Source: an uncultured Clostridia bacterium
Lineage (GTDB): Bacteria; Bacillota; Clostridia; Christensenellales; Borkfalkiaceae
Length of the DNA stretch: 64,000 nt
Assembly (NCBI GenBank): GCA_947589085.1
Contig: CANPZD010000004.1
Span: forward strand, 1 to 64,000
Reading direction: 5' to 3'
Shown: positions 1-7,800 of the stretch, piece after piece
How positions within the stretch are numbered: the first letter of the stretch is position 1
Layout of the letters: each line of letters starts with the position of its first letter
Program-made: the position numbers and the translations under genes
Notes under the pieces: model-generated
Seen by the model: the letters and a program-made list of their open reading frames with translations, nothing else
What the model was told of the DNA's origin: nothing
Database searches by the model: none

Positions 1-24
1 ACGATTTCACCACCCGATTTCCGC

Positions 25-54
25 ACTCTCAAAAAGTATACTTTTTGGGAGAGT
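25..54. repeat. AT-rich inverted repeat, possible terminator
   Basis: ACTCTCAAAAAG (25-36) is complementary to CTTTTT (41-46) plus GAGAGT (49-54), with a two-base bulge. A T-rich run follows at 55-64, so it could end a transcript entering from the left on the + strand. No gene is visible to its left inside the window, so the role is inferred. Confidence 0.4.
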
Positions 55-125
55 TATTTTTTTCCTACCGCTTTTCCCGCGGTTTTTTTCGTATCTTTTC
101 ACCCCTCCGGCACTGTAATACTCTC

Positions 126-290
126 GCTGTCCCCTCGAGGGGAAAGTGGCGTGCCGCGAAGCGGCACGCCGAAAGGGGTGGCGTACGCAATCGAACGACA
201 ACACCCCCTCAGTCTCGGCCTCGCCTCGACAGCTCCCCCTCAAGGTGGCGCCAAGAGAACGCGGTGATGTTTCGACTGCGCTCAACATGA
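126..290. repeat. REP-like intergenic repeat cluster
   Basis: This gene-free stretch holds palindromes: CCCCTCGAGGGG at 131-142, and a perfect 10-bp hairpin at 148-170 (GGCGTGCCGC, loop GAA, GCGGCACGCC). A segment at 231-250 (AGCTCCCCCTCAAGGTGGCG) and the phrase GTTTCGACTGCGCTCAACAT at 269-288 resemble dispersed intergenic repeats I recall from uncultured Firmicutes genomes. No reading frame here has a ribosome site or recognisable product. Dispersed copies elsewhere in the genome cannot be tested from this window. Confidence 0.5.
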
Positions 291-323
291 CGTAATAAGA
301 ACGCCCGCGGCTGCACCCCTTTT

Positions 324-390
324 GTCATTTCGAGGAGCAAAGCGACGAGAAATCTCGGTCTTGAGATTCCTCACATTCGTTCGGAATGAC
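324..390. repeat. Imperfect hairpin repeat, GTCATTCCGA-type
   Basis: GTCATTTCGA (324-333) pairs with TCGGAATGAC (381-390) with one mismatch. Inside it, GAGAAATCTC (347-356) pairs with GAGATTCCTC (363-372), also with one mismatch. The pattern GTCATTCCGA...GAGGAATCTC is a widespread bacterial intergenic repeat motif. Function unknown. Confidence 0.55.
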
Positions 391-435
391 GGAAGAAATG
401 TTCGGAATGACGGGAAGAAACGTTCGGAATGACGG
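380..435. repeat. Three tandem copies of TTCGGAATGACGG
   Basis: The 13-mer TTCGGAATGACGG occurs at 380-392, 401-413 and 423-435, with 21- and 22-bp periods and similar linkers (RAAGAAAYG). The first copy is the right arm of the preceding hairpin repeat, so the array looks like local expansion of that arm. Confidence 0.7.
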
Positions 436-455
436 CAAAACGTATGCAGAGGACA

Positions 456-490
456 TAAAAAAACCGTCTCGCAAGGAGACGGTTTTTTTT
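456..490 (-). terminator. Intrinsic terminator of gap
   Basis: Stem CCGTCTC (464-470) / GAGACGG (476-482), flanked by an A run and a T run, so it can act in both directions. It lies 13 bp past the gap stop codon and is the natural end of that transcript. Confidence 0.85.
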
Positions 491-502
491 ATGTCGATCG
501 AT

Positions 503-1528
503 TTATTTCAGTTCCGCAAAATACTTGATCGTGCGGACCATCTGCGACGTGTACGAATTTTCGTTATCGTACCACGCGACTACCTGTACCTGATAGGTAT
601 CGTCGTCGATCTTCGCCACCATGGTCTGCGTTGCGTCGAAGAGCGAACCGTGCGTGATCCCGATGATATCGGAGGAAACCAGCTGCTCCTCGGTATACCC
701 GAATGAAGCGGACGCCGCAGCCTTCATCGCCGCGTTCACGCTGTCTTTCGTCACGTCCTTGCCCTTGACAACCGCAACCAGAATCGTCGTCGATCCCGTG
801 GGAACGGGAACCCGCTGCGCCGACCCGATCAGCTTGCCGTTGAGCGCGGGAATCACAAGCCCGATCGCCTTTGCCGCACCCGTGGAGTTGGGAACAATGT
901 TCACGGAAGCCGCGCGCGCTCTTCTCAAATCGCCCTTGCGGTGCGGCCCGTCGAGCACCATCTGGTCGCCCGTGAAGGCGTGAACCGTCGTCATGATGCC
1001 CGAAACGATCGGATATGCGTTGTTCAGCGTGTTCGCCATGGGCGCAAGGCAGTTCGTCGTGCAGGAAGCCGCCGAAATGATCGTATCCGACGGTTTGAGC
1101 GTCTTTTCGTTGACGCCGTACACGATCGTCGGCAGATCGTTGCCCGCGGGTGCGGAGATCACGACCTTCTTCGCGCCGGCGTCGATGTGCGCCTGCGATT
1201 TCGCCTTCGAGGTGTAAAAGCCCGTGCATTCCAGAACAACGTCGACGTCGAGTTCCTTCCACGGAAGGTTGACCGCGTCCTTTTCCTTATAAATACGGAT
1301 CGTCGTGCCGTCTACGGTGAGCGTTCCCTCTTCGTCGCTCGCGGATACTTTGTCTGCAAGCGCATATCTGCCCTGCGCGCTGTCGTACTTCAGCAAGTGC
1401 GCCAGCATGGAAGGACTCGTAAGATCGTTGATCGCTACGATCTCGTATCCCTTCGCGTTGAACATCTGCCGGAACGCAAGGCGGCCGATCCGCCCGAATC
1501 CGTTGATCGCAACTTTTACGTTTGCCAT
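503..1528 (-). CDS. gap: Glyceraldehyde-3-phosphate dehydrogenase, class I
   Basis: This cytosolic glycolytic enzyme converts glyceraldehyde 3-phosphate, NAD+ and phosphate to 1,3-bisphosphoglycerate. The 341 residues match the family length. Visible motifs are the Rossmann NGFGRIGR (9-16), Asp35 typical of NAD preference, and the active-site SCTTN with Cys156. The substrate-binding stretch [19 protein letters not shown] is also present. An ATG with GGAGG upstream fixes the start. It has its own strong promoter and terminator and is divergent from fba, so two glycolytic genes share one intergenic region. Identification is secure. Confidence 0.98.
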   Translation of the reverse strand: MANVKVAINGFGRIGRLAFRQMFNAKGYEIVAINDLTSPSMLAHLLKYDSAQGRYALADKVSASDEEGTLTVDGTTIRIYKEKDAVNLPWKELDVDVVLECTGFYTSKAKSQAHIDAGAKKVVISAPAGNDLPTIVYGVNEKTLKPSDTIISAASCTTNCLAPMANTLNNAYPIVSGIMTTVHAFTGDQMVLDGPHRKGDLRRARAASVNIVPNSTGAAKAIGLVIPALNGKLIGSAQRVPVPTGSTTILVAVVKGKDVTKDSVNAAMKAAASASFGYTEEQLVSSDIIGITHGSLFDATQTMVAKIDDDTYQVQVVAWYDNENSYTSQMVRTIKYFAELK

Positions 1529-1588
1529 TGGTTTTCTTTCCTCCGATATTCGTTTTAGCGCTTTTTCCGCGCCCTGATTCAGCTCTGT

Positions 1589-1617
1589 ATTATACCACGA
1601 TTTTACGCGTACGTCAA
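1589..1617 (-). promoter_or_regulatory. sigma-A promoter of gap
   Basis: -35 TTGACG (1612-1617), 17-bp spacer, -10 TATAAT (1589-1594) on the minus strand. The leader of about 55 nt contains the GGAGG ribosome site. Confidence 0.85.
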
Positions 1618-1724
1618 CGCTTTTTTCCCGAATTTTTCCTGCCGCGTATCTTTCTGTCAGATTGCGCTTTTCTTGTGATTTTTATTCGCCTTGCCGAAAA
1701 TTTTCACTTGCCGCGCCTTTCCCC

Positions 1725-1753
1725 TTGCTTTTTTTTCTCAAAAGTTTTATAAT
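1725..1753 (+). promoter_or_regulatory. sigma-A promoter of fba
   Basis: -35 TTGCTT (1725-1730), 17-bp spacer, -10 TATAAT (1748-1753). The start is expected near 1760, giving a short leader with GGAGG at 1770-1774 before the ATG at 1782. Confidence 0.8.
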
Positions 1754-1781
1754 TGTGAAAAAGCCTTTCGGAGGAATTTTT

Positions 1782-2717
1782 ATGCCCCTGGTCACTACGA
1801 CTGAAATGTTCAAAAAAGCCTACGCGGGCGGCTATGCCGTCGGCGCGTTCAACGTCAACAATATGGAGATGATCCAGGCCATCGTCGAAGCCGCCAACGA
1901 ATGCCGCTCCCCCGTGATCCTGCAAGTTTCCGCCGGCGCAAGAAAATACGCGAATCCCGTGTATCTTCGCCACCTCGTGCAGGCCGCCGTGGAAACCACC
2001 GATATCCCCGTCGCCATGCACCTCGATCACGGCGCCGACTTCGAGATCTGCAAAGCGTCTATCGACGGCGGATTCACTTCCGTCATGATCGACGCCTCCT
2101 CCAAACCCTGGGAGGAAAATATCGCCCTCACGAAACAGGTCGTCGAATACGCGCACGCGCACGGCGTGGTCGTCGAGGCCGAACTCGGCAAACTCGCCGG
2201 CATCGAGGACGACGTGAAAGTCGATTCGAAAGACGCCATGTTCACTTCGCCCGACGAAGTCGAGGAGTTTACCGCAAGAACGGGCATCGATTCCCTCGCC
2301 ATCGCCATCGGAACTTCGCACGGCGCCTATAAGTTCAAACCCGGTCAGGATCCCAAACTGCGCATCGATATCCTCGAAGAGATCGGAAAACGCCTGCCCG
2401 GCTTCCCGATCGTGCTCCACGGCGCTTCCAGCGTGCCGCAGGATCAGGTCGCCATCGTCAACGAGTTCGGCGGCAGCATGCCCAACGCCATCGGGATCCC
2501 CGAAAGCGAACTCAAAAAAGCCGCCGCGCTCGCCGTCTGCAAGATCAATATCGACAGCGATCTGCGCGTCGCCTTCACCGCGGCCATCCGCAAACACTTC
2601 GCCGAAAATCCTTCCCACTTCGACCCGCGCCAGTATCTCACCGACGCCCGCGCAAGCATGAAGGCCATGGTCAAACACAAGATCTGCGACGTGCTCGGCT
2701 CCGCCGGAAAAGCGTAA
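1782..2717 (+). CDS. fba: Class II fructose-bisphosphate aldolase
   Basis: It cleaves fructose 1,6-bisphosphate to dihydroxyacetone phosphate and glyceraldehyde 3-phosphate, which gap then oxidises. The 311-residue protein has class II zinc-aldolase motifs: HLDHG with catalytic Asp82 and metal ligand His83, His180 in GTSHGAYKF, His213 in LHGASSVP, and the phosphate-binding NIDSDLR (256-262). The frame is open further upstream, but the ATG at 1782 has GGAGG at 1770-1774 and lies just after a promoter, so the longer 351-residue form is rejected. A strong terminator follows. Confidence 0.97.
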   Translation: MPLVTTTEMFKKAYAGGYAVGAFNVNNMEMIQAIVEAANECRSPVILQVSAGARKYANPVYLRHLVQAAVETTDIPVAMHLDHGADFEICKASIDGGFTSVMIDASSKPWEENIALTKQVVEYAHAHGVVVEAELGKLAGIEDDVKVDSKDAMFTSPDEVEEFTARTGIDSLAIAIGTSHGAYKFKPGQDPKLRIDILEEIGKRLPGFPIVLHGASSVPQDQVAIVNEFGGSMPNAIGIPESELKKAAALAVCKINIDSDLRVAFTAAIRKHFAENPSHFDPRQYLTDARASMKAMVKHKICDVLGSAGKA

Positions 2718-2723
2718 ATCAAC

Positions 2724-2764
2724 AAAAAAATCGTCCCGGTTGCAACCGGGACGATTTTTTTTCG
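2724..2764. terminator. Bidirectional terminator between fba and ktrA
   Basis: Perfect 26-base palindrome at 2730-2755 (ATCGTCCCGGTTG and its complement) flanked by A and T runs. It serves the convergent fba and ktrA genes. Confidence 0.9.
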
Positions 2765-2770
2765 CGCTTT

Positions 2771-3424
2771 TTACTTCTGCTTGTTCGTGAACGCAAGAAT
2801 TTTTTCGGTATTGCCGAACACCACAAGCTGATCTCCCGCCTCAAAGACGTAATCTCCGTCAAGCGAATTGATCACTTCCGAACTCTTCTTCACCGTGAGA
2901 ATGTTCATGCCCAGCCTCTTGCGCGGGTTCACGTCGATCAGCTTCTTTTTGACCCATTTGGCCGGACATGCGATCTCAAAGATCGAATACTGCGTATCCA
3001 GATCGATATAATTGATGACGTTGCTCGAATTCAGCCGCACCGCAAGTTTTTCCGCAATATCGTTGTCGGGATATATGACTTCGTCCGCCCCGACCCTGAG
3101 CAGGAATTTGCGCTGGATCTCCGTCGTCGCCCGCGAGATGACCCGCTGCGCCCCCAAATCTTTCAGATTCGACGTGATCTCCAGCGACGACTGAAATTCG
3201 TCGCCGATCGCCACGATACAGGCGTCGAACGAGGGAATATCCATCTTCCTCAGATTGTCGATGTTCATGCAATTCGCAATGAGCGCGTTCGAATAGCGCG
3301 ACGTCAGCGAATTCACAACATCCTCGTTCTTATCGACAACGGCCACTTCATCGCCCATGGCAAGCATTTTTTCGCCGAGAAGCCGCCCGAATTTTCCCAT
3401 TCCGATCAGTAAAAACGATTTCAT
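2771..3424 (-). CDS. ktrA: KtrA/TrkA-type potassium channel regulatory subunit
   Basis: Cytoplasmic RCK protein of 217 residues that gates a KtrB/TrkH potassium channel in response to bound nucleotide. The N-terminal Rossmann fold begins with LIGMGKFGRLLG (6-17), followed by a conserved acidic residue at the end of strand beta-2 (VVDKNED). The second half (from about residue 135) fits an RCK_C domain. It lies 41 bp after ktrB on the same strand with a GGGGTGAG ribosome site, the usual two-gene operon. The short length points to KtrA rather than the double-length TrkA. Confidence 0.92.
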   Translation of the reverse strand: MKSFLLIGMGKFGRLLGEKMLAMGDEVAVVDKNEDVVNSLTSRYSNALIANCMNIDNLRKMDIPSFDACIVAIGDEFQSSLEITSNLKDLGAQRVISRATTEIQRKFLLRVGADEVIYPDNDIAEKLAVRLNSSNVINYIDLDTQYSIFEIACPAKWVKKKLIDVNPRKRLGMNILTVKKSSEVINSLDGDYVFEAGDQLVVFGNTEKILAFTNKQK

Positions 3425-3465
3425 TTTCTCACCCCATTCGTATATTTTATGCGCAGCGCCCCCGC

Positions 3466-4830
3466 TCAGCCGATAAAGAACGAATCCACCGGCCGACGGA
3501 TCTCCGACGTACTCTTCTTCCGGCTCAGAGCATACGCCAACGTGAATACCCCCGCTCTGCCCGCATACATGAGCAGCATGAGCACGACTTTGGAGACGAC
3601 CGAAAGCGTATTTGTAAACGAGACCGTAAGTCCCACGGTGCCCAGCGCCGATACCGTTTCGAAGAGCGCTTTCCCAAACAGGCCGAGCGAATCGCCCCCG
3701 TCCGGCTCGACGGCGCAGATGACCAGCGTTCCCATCAGAATGAGAATGAGATACGCCGCAAAAATGGCAAGCGCGCGGCTCAACAGCTTGATATCGATCC
3801 TGCGCCTGCCGACGTTGATATCCCGCGAGCCGCGGAACGCCGCAAGCATACCCATGACGATCACGGTGAACGTTCCCACCTTGATGCCGCCCGCGGTCGA
3901 CCCCGAACTGCCCCCGATGAACATGAGGATCACGGTGAGCAGATATCCGCTTCCGGAAAACGAAGCGGGATCCGTCGTGTAAAATCCGGCCGTTCTCGCC
4001 GTGGTCGCATTGAAGAAAGAGGCAAGCAATCTCTGCCCGAAATTATACCCCGCATACGAGGGATTGTTCCGTTCGAAGAGCAGAAAGAGCAAGGTGGAAA
4101 CCGTAAGCAACAAGCTGTTTACGATGAGGATAACTTTCGTATAGAATTGAAACTTCTTCGGATTGCAGCGGCAATCCAACACGTCTCCCCAGATGCAGAA
4201 ACCAAGTCCTCCCACGATGATGAGAACGCAGATCGTGAGCGAAACGAGCGGATCCGTCGCAAAATAGGACAGAGAACCGACCCCCGCCGCCTCCGTGCCG
4301 CCGAAGAGATCGAATCCCGCATTGCAGAAGGCGGAAACGGCATGGAACACCGCATACCACATGCCCCGCGCGCCGAATTTCGGAACGAACCGGATGCAAA
4401 GGATCCCCGCGCCGAGACCTTCGAACGCGGCCGTCCCCACAAAGATGTGCCGCACGAGACGTTTCACGCTCCCCATCTGGCCGCCGACCGACTGCACGAC
4501 GGCATTCCTTTCGTACTGCCCCAGATTGCGCTTGACGGCAAGCAGGACCACGGAGATGAACGTCATAAAGCCAAGTCCGCCGCACTGGATGAGCAGCAGG
4601 ATGACGACCTGTCCGAACGTCGTCCAATGCACCCCCGTTTCGAACGGAACCAGCCCCGTGACGCATGCCGCGGAAAACGACGTGAACAGCGCGTCCACAT
4701 AGAGCGTTTCTCCCGTGCGCGAGGCGACGGGCAATACGAGAAAAACGCTGCCGATGATCACAACGACAAGATACCCCAGCGCGAGGTACATCCACACGTT
4801 CATTCTGTTTTTGATCTTCGGAAATTTCAT
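3466..4830 (-). CDS. ktrB: KtrB/TrkH-type potassium uptake channel
   Basis: Membrane K+ translocation subunit of 454 residues, partner of the downstream RCK protein. It is hydrophobic throughout, with four pore-loop repeats. The selectivity-filter glycines are recognisable in ACVTGLV, FCNAGFDLFG, TARTAGF and SALGTVGLT. The ATG at 4830 has no Shine-Dalgarno sequence; a GGAGG upstream lies inside the promoter spacer and would not be transcribed. A second Met (residue 10) also lacks a ribosome site. The predicted transcript starts only about 7 nt before the ATG. Confidence 0.94.
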   Translation of the reverse strand: MKFPKIKNRMNVWMYLALGYLVVVIIGSVFLVLPVASRTGETLYVDALFTSFSAACVTGLVPFETGVHWTTFGQVVILLLIQCGGLGFMTFISVVLLAVKRNLGQYERNAVVQSVGGQMGSVKRLVRHIFVGTAAFEGLGAGILCIRFVPKFGARGMWYAVFHAVSAFCNAGFDLFGGTEAAGVGSLSYFATDPLVSLTICVLIIVGGLGFCIWGDVLDCRCNPKKFQFYTKVILIVNSLLLTVSTLLFLLFERNNPSYAGYNFGQRLLASFFNATTARTAGFYTTDPASFSGSGYLLTVILMFIGGSSGSTAGGIKVGTFTVIVMGMLAAFRGSRDINVGRRRIDIKLLSRALAIFAAYLILILMGTLVICAVEPDGGDSLGLFGKALFETVSALGTVGLTVSFTNTLSVVSKVVLMLLMYAGRAGVFTLAYALSRKKSTSEIRRPVDSFFIG

Positions 4831-4843
4831 ACGTTACGCGCGA

Positions 4844-4872
4844 ATTGTATCACGTCCTCCGCGCTTTGTCAA
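4844..4872 (-). promoter_or_regulatory. sigma-A promoter of ktrBA, nearly leaderless
   Basis: -35 TTGACA (4867-4872), 17-bp spacer, -10 TACAAT (4844-4849). Thirteen bases separate the -10 from the ktrB ATG, so the predicted 5' leader is about 6-7 nt. It sits in the 55-bp gap after the helicase gene, where no terminator is visible. Confidence 0.75.
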
Positions 4873-4885
4873 TCGTTTTCGACGG

Positions 4886-7800
4886 TCATGCGAGCGTGAT
4901 CCTGTCGGACACGGAGCGCACAAACAGACCCTTTTCCTCTCCGTATGCAATGCAATCCCGCAGATAGACGAGGAATCTGTCGCTCGTCCGAAGTTCGCGG
5001 AAAATGCCCGAGATCAGCGCGGCGATCTCATCCGTATACAGCGCGACCCGCTCTTCCAACGCCGCTTTCACGAGGGAGACGATCTCGTATACGGTGAAAT
5101 CTTCCTCGCTCCTCCGCAGAACGGGCGCCTCCGTTTCCACGCGGAATTTGCCGATCTGGATCGCCTTGGGATTTTTATAAAAATAATCCGTTCCCATCGT
5201 GCGATCCCGCTGGAACGCGCAGGCCTCGATGAGCGCGTCGAGCCTCGCTTCCACCTTGGAACCGCTCTTCAGGATCCCGAAGCTTTGCAGACATCTCTTC
5301 CGGAGAAACGCGCGGGAGATCGGCTCTTCCGCCGCCACGATCTCCTTGAGACGGGCGACAATCAGCGCGTCGTTCTCTCCGCCCGTGACAAACGCCGCCG
5401 TTTCGCCCGCCGTGGGCTTCACGCTCTTATAGGGCTTTTTATACTTCGTAAGCCATGCGTCCGGCCGCTTTTCGGATTCCGTGAGCCGGTCGAGCACGTC
5501 TTTGATGCGTTTCAGTTCGCGCTTGGGATTGTTATAATAGTTGACGCAGTTCACCCGCAAAACATTCCAGTTCCCGCGCTTCAACGTCTGGACCTGCAAG
5601 ATGTTGCGATCCTTCACGGAGAAGCCGTTCTCCCCGTCGCACAGAATGCCGAGCACGAATCGGTGCTTGTTGCGGGGATCGACGACGGCGACGTCGAGCT
5701 TGAAATCGGAGGCTCCCACGTCGTAACGGCAATCGTATCCGTATGCGGACAGCTCCGCGGCGATAAACTTTCCGATCCCCGTTCCGCTACGCACGGAACC
5801 CGGCTTTACGGCGAGCGTCGTCCGCCCCTTTTCCGCAAATTCAAGGAACGCTTTCAACCCGGCGACGCCCTTTGAGGACGTCTTGGCAAGGTCGATCATC
5901 GCGGCGGTCATCGTGGAGAACACAAGCATCTCCTCCCGTGCGCGGGAAACCGCCACGTTGAGACGCCGCCAGCCGCCCGCCTGGTTGAGCGGGCCGAAGT
6001 TGAGCGACACGCGCCCCAACCTGTCCGGTCCGTAACAGACGGAGAACAGGATCACGTCCCGCTCATCGCCCTGTACATTTTCGAGATTTTTGACGAACAG
6101 CGGCTCCTCCCGCTCGTATGCGGCGGATTCGAGTTTGAGCCGTGCGATCTCCTTGCTCAGATACCGCTCGATGTCCTCCTGCTGCGCGCTCGAGAACGTA
6201 ACGACGCCCATGCTCGAACGGCAAAGGACGGGATCCTGCAAACGGCGGATCACCTCTTTGACGAGCGCTTCCGTCTCGCTCCTGTTCCGCTTGGTAAAAC
6301 CTCTGTCGTAAACGCCGTCCACCCGGATCAGCCTGACCTTGCTCTCCAACCCGTCCGGCGAAGGGAACGTGCACAGACGGTTGTCGTAATACATGGCGTT
6401 CGAAAAGGCGATCAGGCTTTCATGCTTGCTGCGGTAGTGCCACAGAAGGTGCCGCTCCGGCATCCCGAGCGCGAGACAATCGTCGAGCACGCTCTCGAGA
6501 TCCTCGTTTTCGAGTTCCTCCTCGTCGGTGTAAGACGAATGGAAGAACGACGTGGGCGGAAGCTGTTTGGGATCGCCCACGATCACGGCCGCCTTGGCGC
6601 GCGCGATCGAGCCGACGGCCTCCGCCGTGGACATCTGGGAAGCCTCGTCGAAGATGACGAGATCGAAGTCGTTCGCGGTCGGCTGCAGATATTGGGCGAC
6701 CGTCGTCGGACTCATGAGCAGACAGGGACAAACGACGGAAGCGAGCGTAGGGATCTCGGCAAACATGCCGCGGATCCCCGAACCGCGTAGATTGCTCTTG
6801 GAGAGCCGGGTGAACGAGGCAAGTTCCAGCGCAAGACTGCCTTCGTCCTCCGGCTTCGGCAGACGGGAGATCAGCCTGCTGCGGATAAGTTCCCGCGTGA
6901 TCTTTCCGTACTCCTCCCATGCGAGACGGAATTTTTCCACCGTATCCTCCAAAGTCCCCACCGTCATGCGGGAGAGCGCGGGATCCTGCGGAATGTTGAT
7001 CTCGAGAAAGTTCTTGTAGACGTTCTTTTCAAACCCCGCAAGCACATTCTCCACTTTCAGCCTTCCGCTCTCGAGCGCATCCGTGATGAACGTAAGTCCG
7101 CAGGAGGCGAGCTTTTTCGCGGTCCCGCGGTACATGCACCAATTCGGCAGCATATCCACGTTGTCGATGAGCGCGGAAGCCTTCGCGGAAAAATAGTCCA
7201 GAATATCCTCTCCGCGGATCTTTTCCCGGTCGCCGTTCGTGATCGTAAGAAAACTTTCTTCGGCGGCGAAATAGGCGTCCGCCGCTTTCAGACAGCCCTC
7301 CAATACCGGCATGGTATAGCCGTTTGCCGCGCGAATGCACATGCCGTTGAACGAATCGGCGTTATAATCGAGAAACGCGGACGCGCACTTCTGGTGCAGC
7401 GCATAGAGATCCGCCAGAAATTCCCCGCGCTTTTTGAAGGCGATGCGGCCGGCGCGGTCCGTGAAATTTTTCGCCAGCGCGGTGTTGGACGTGATCCGCC
7501 GCATCGCGCCGTCGATATCCGCGAGCGTTTGAAGGAACTTCGGTATATCCTCGTCCGCAAGGGGATGGACCGCCGCCTTCGCGAGGCGCTTCGCCGCGGC
7601 GCGGGCGGCTTTGTTCAGTTTCCAGTCGCCGCCCTGTTCGAGATACTTGCCGATCTCCTCGCTTCCGTCGAGATCGACCAGCGTTTTGAAATGCTTGTAG
7701 TAATACGCAAGGCAGGAATCCAGCCTCCTGTTTGCATTGAAGAAAATGTAAAACGAATTTTCGTCGACGTCGGCATAGTATTTCCGGCAGACGCCTGAGG

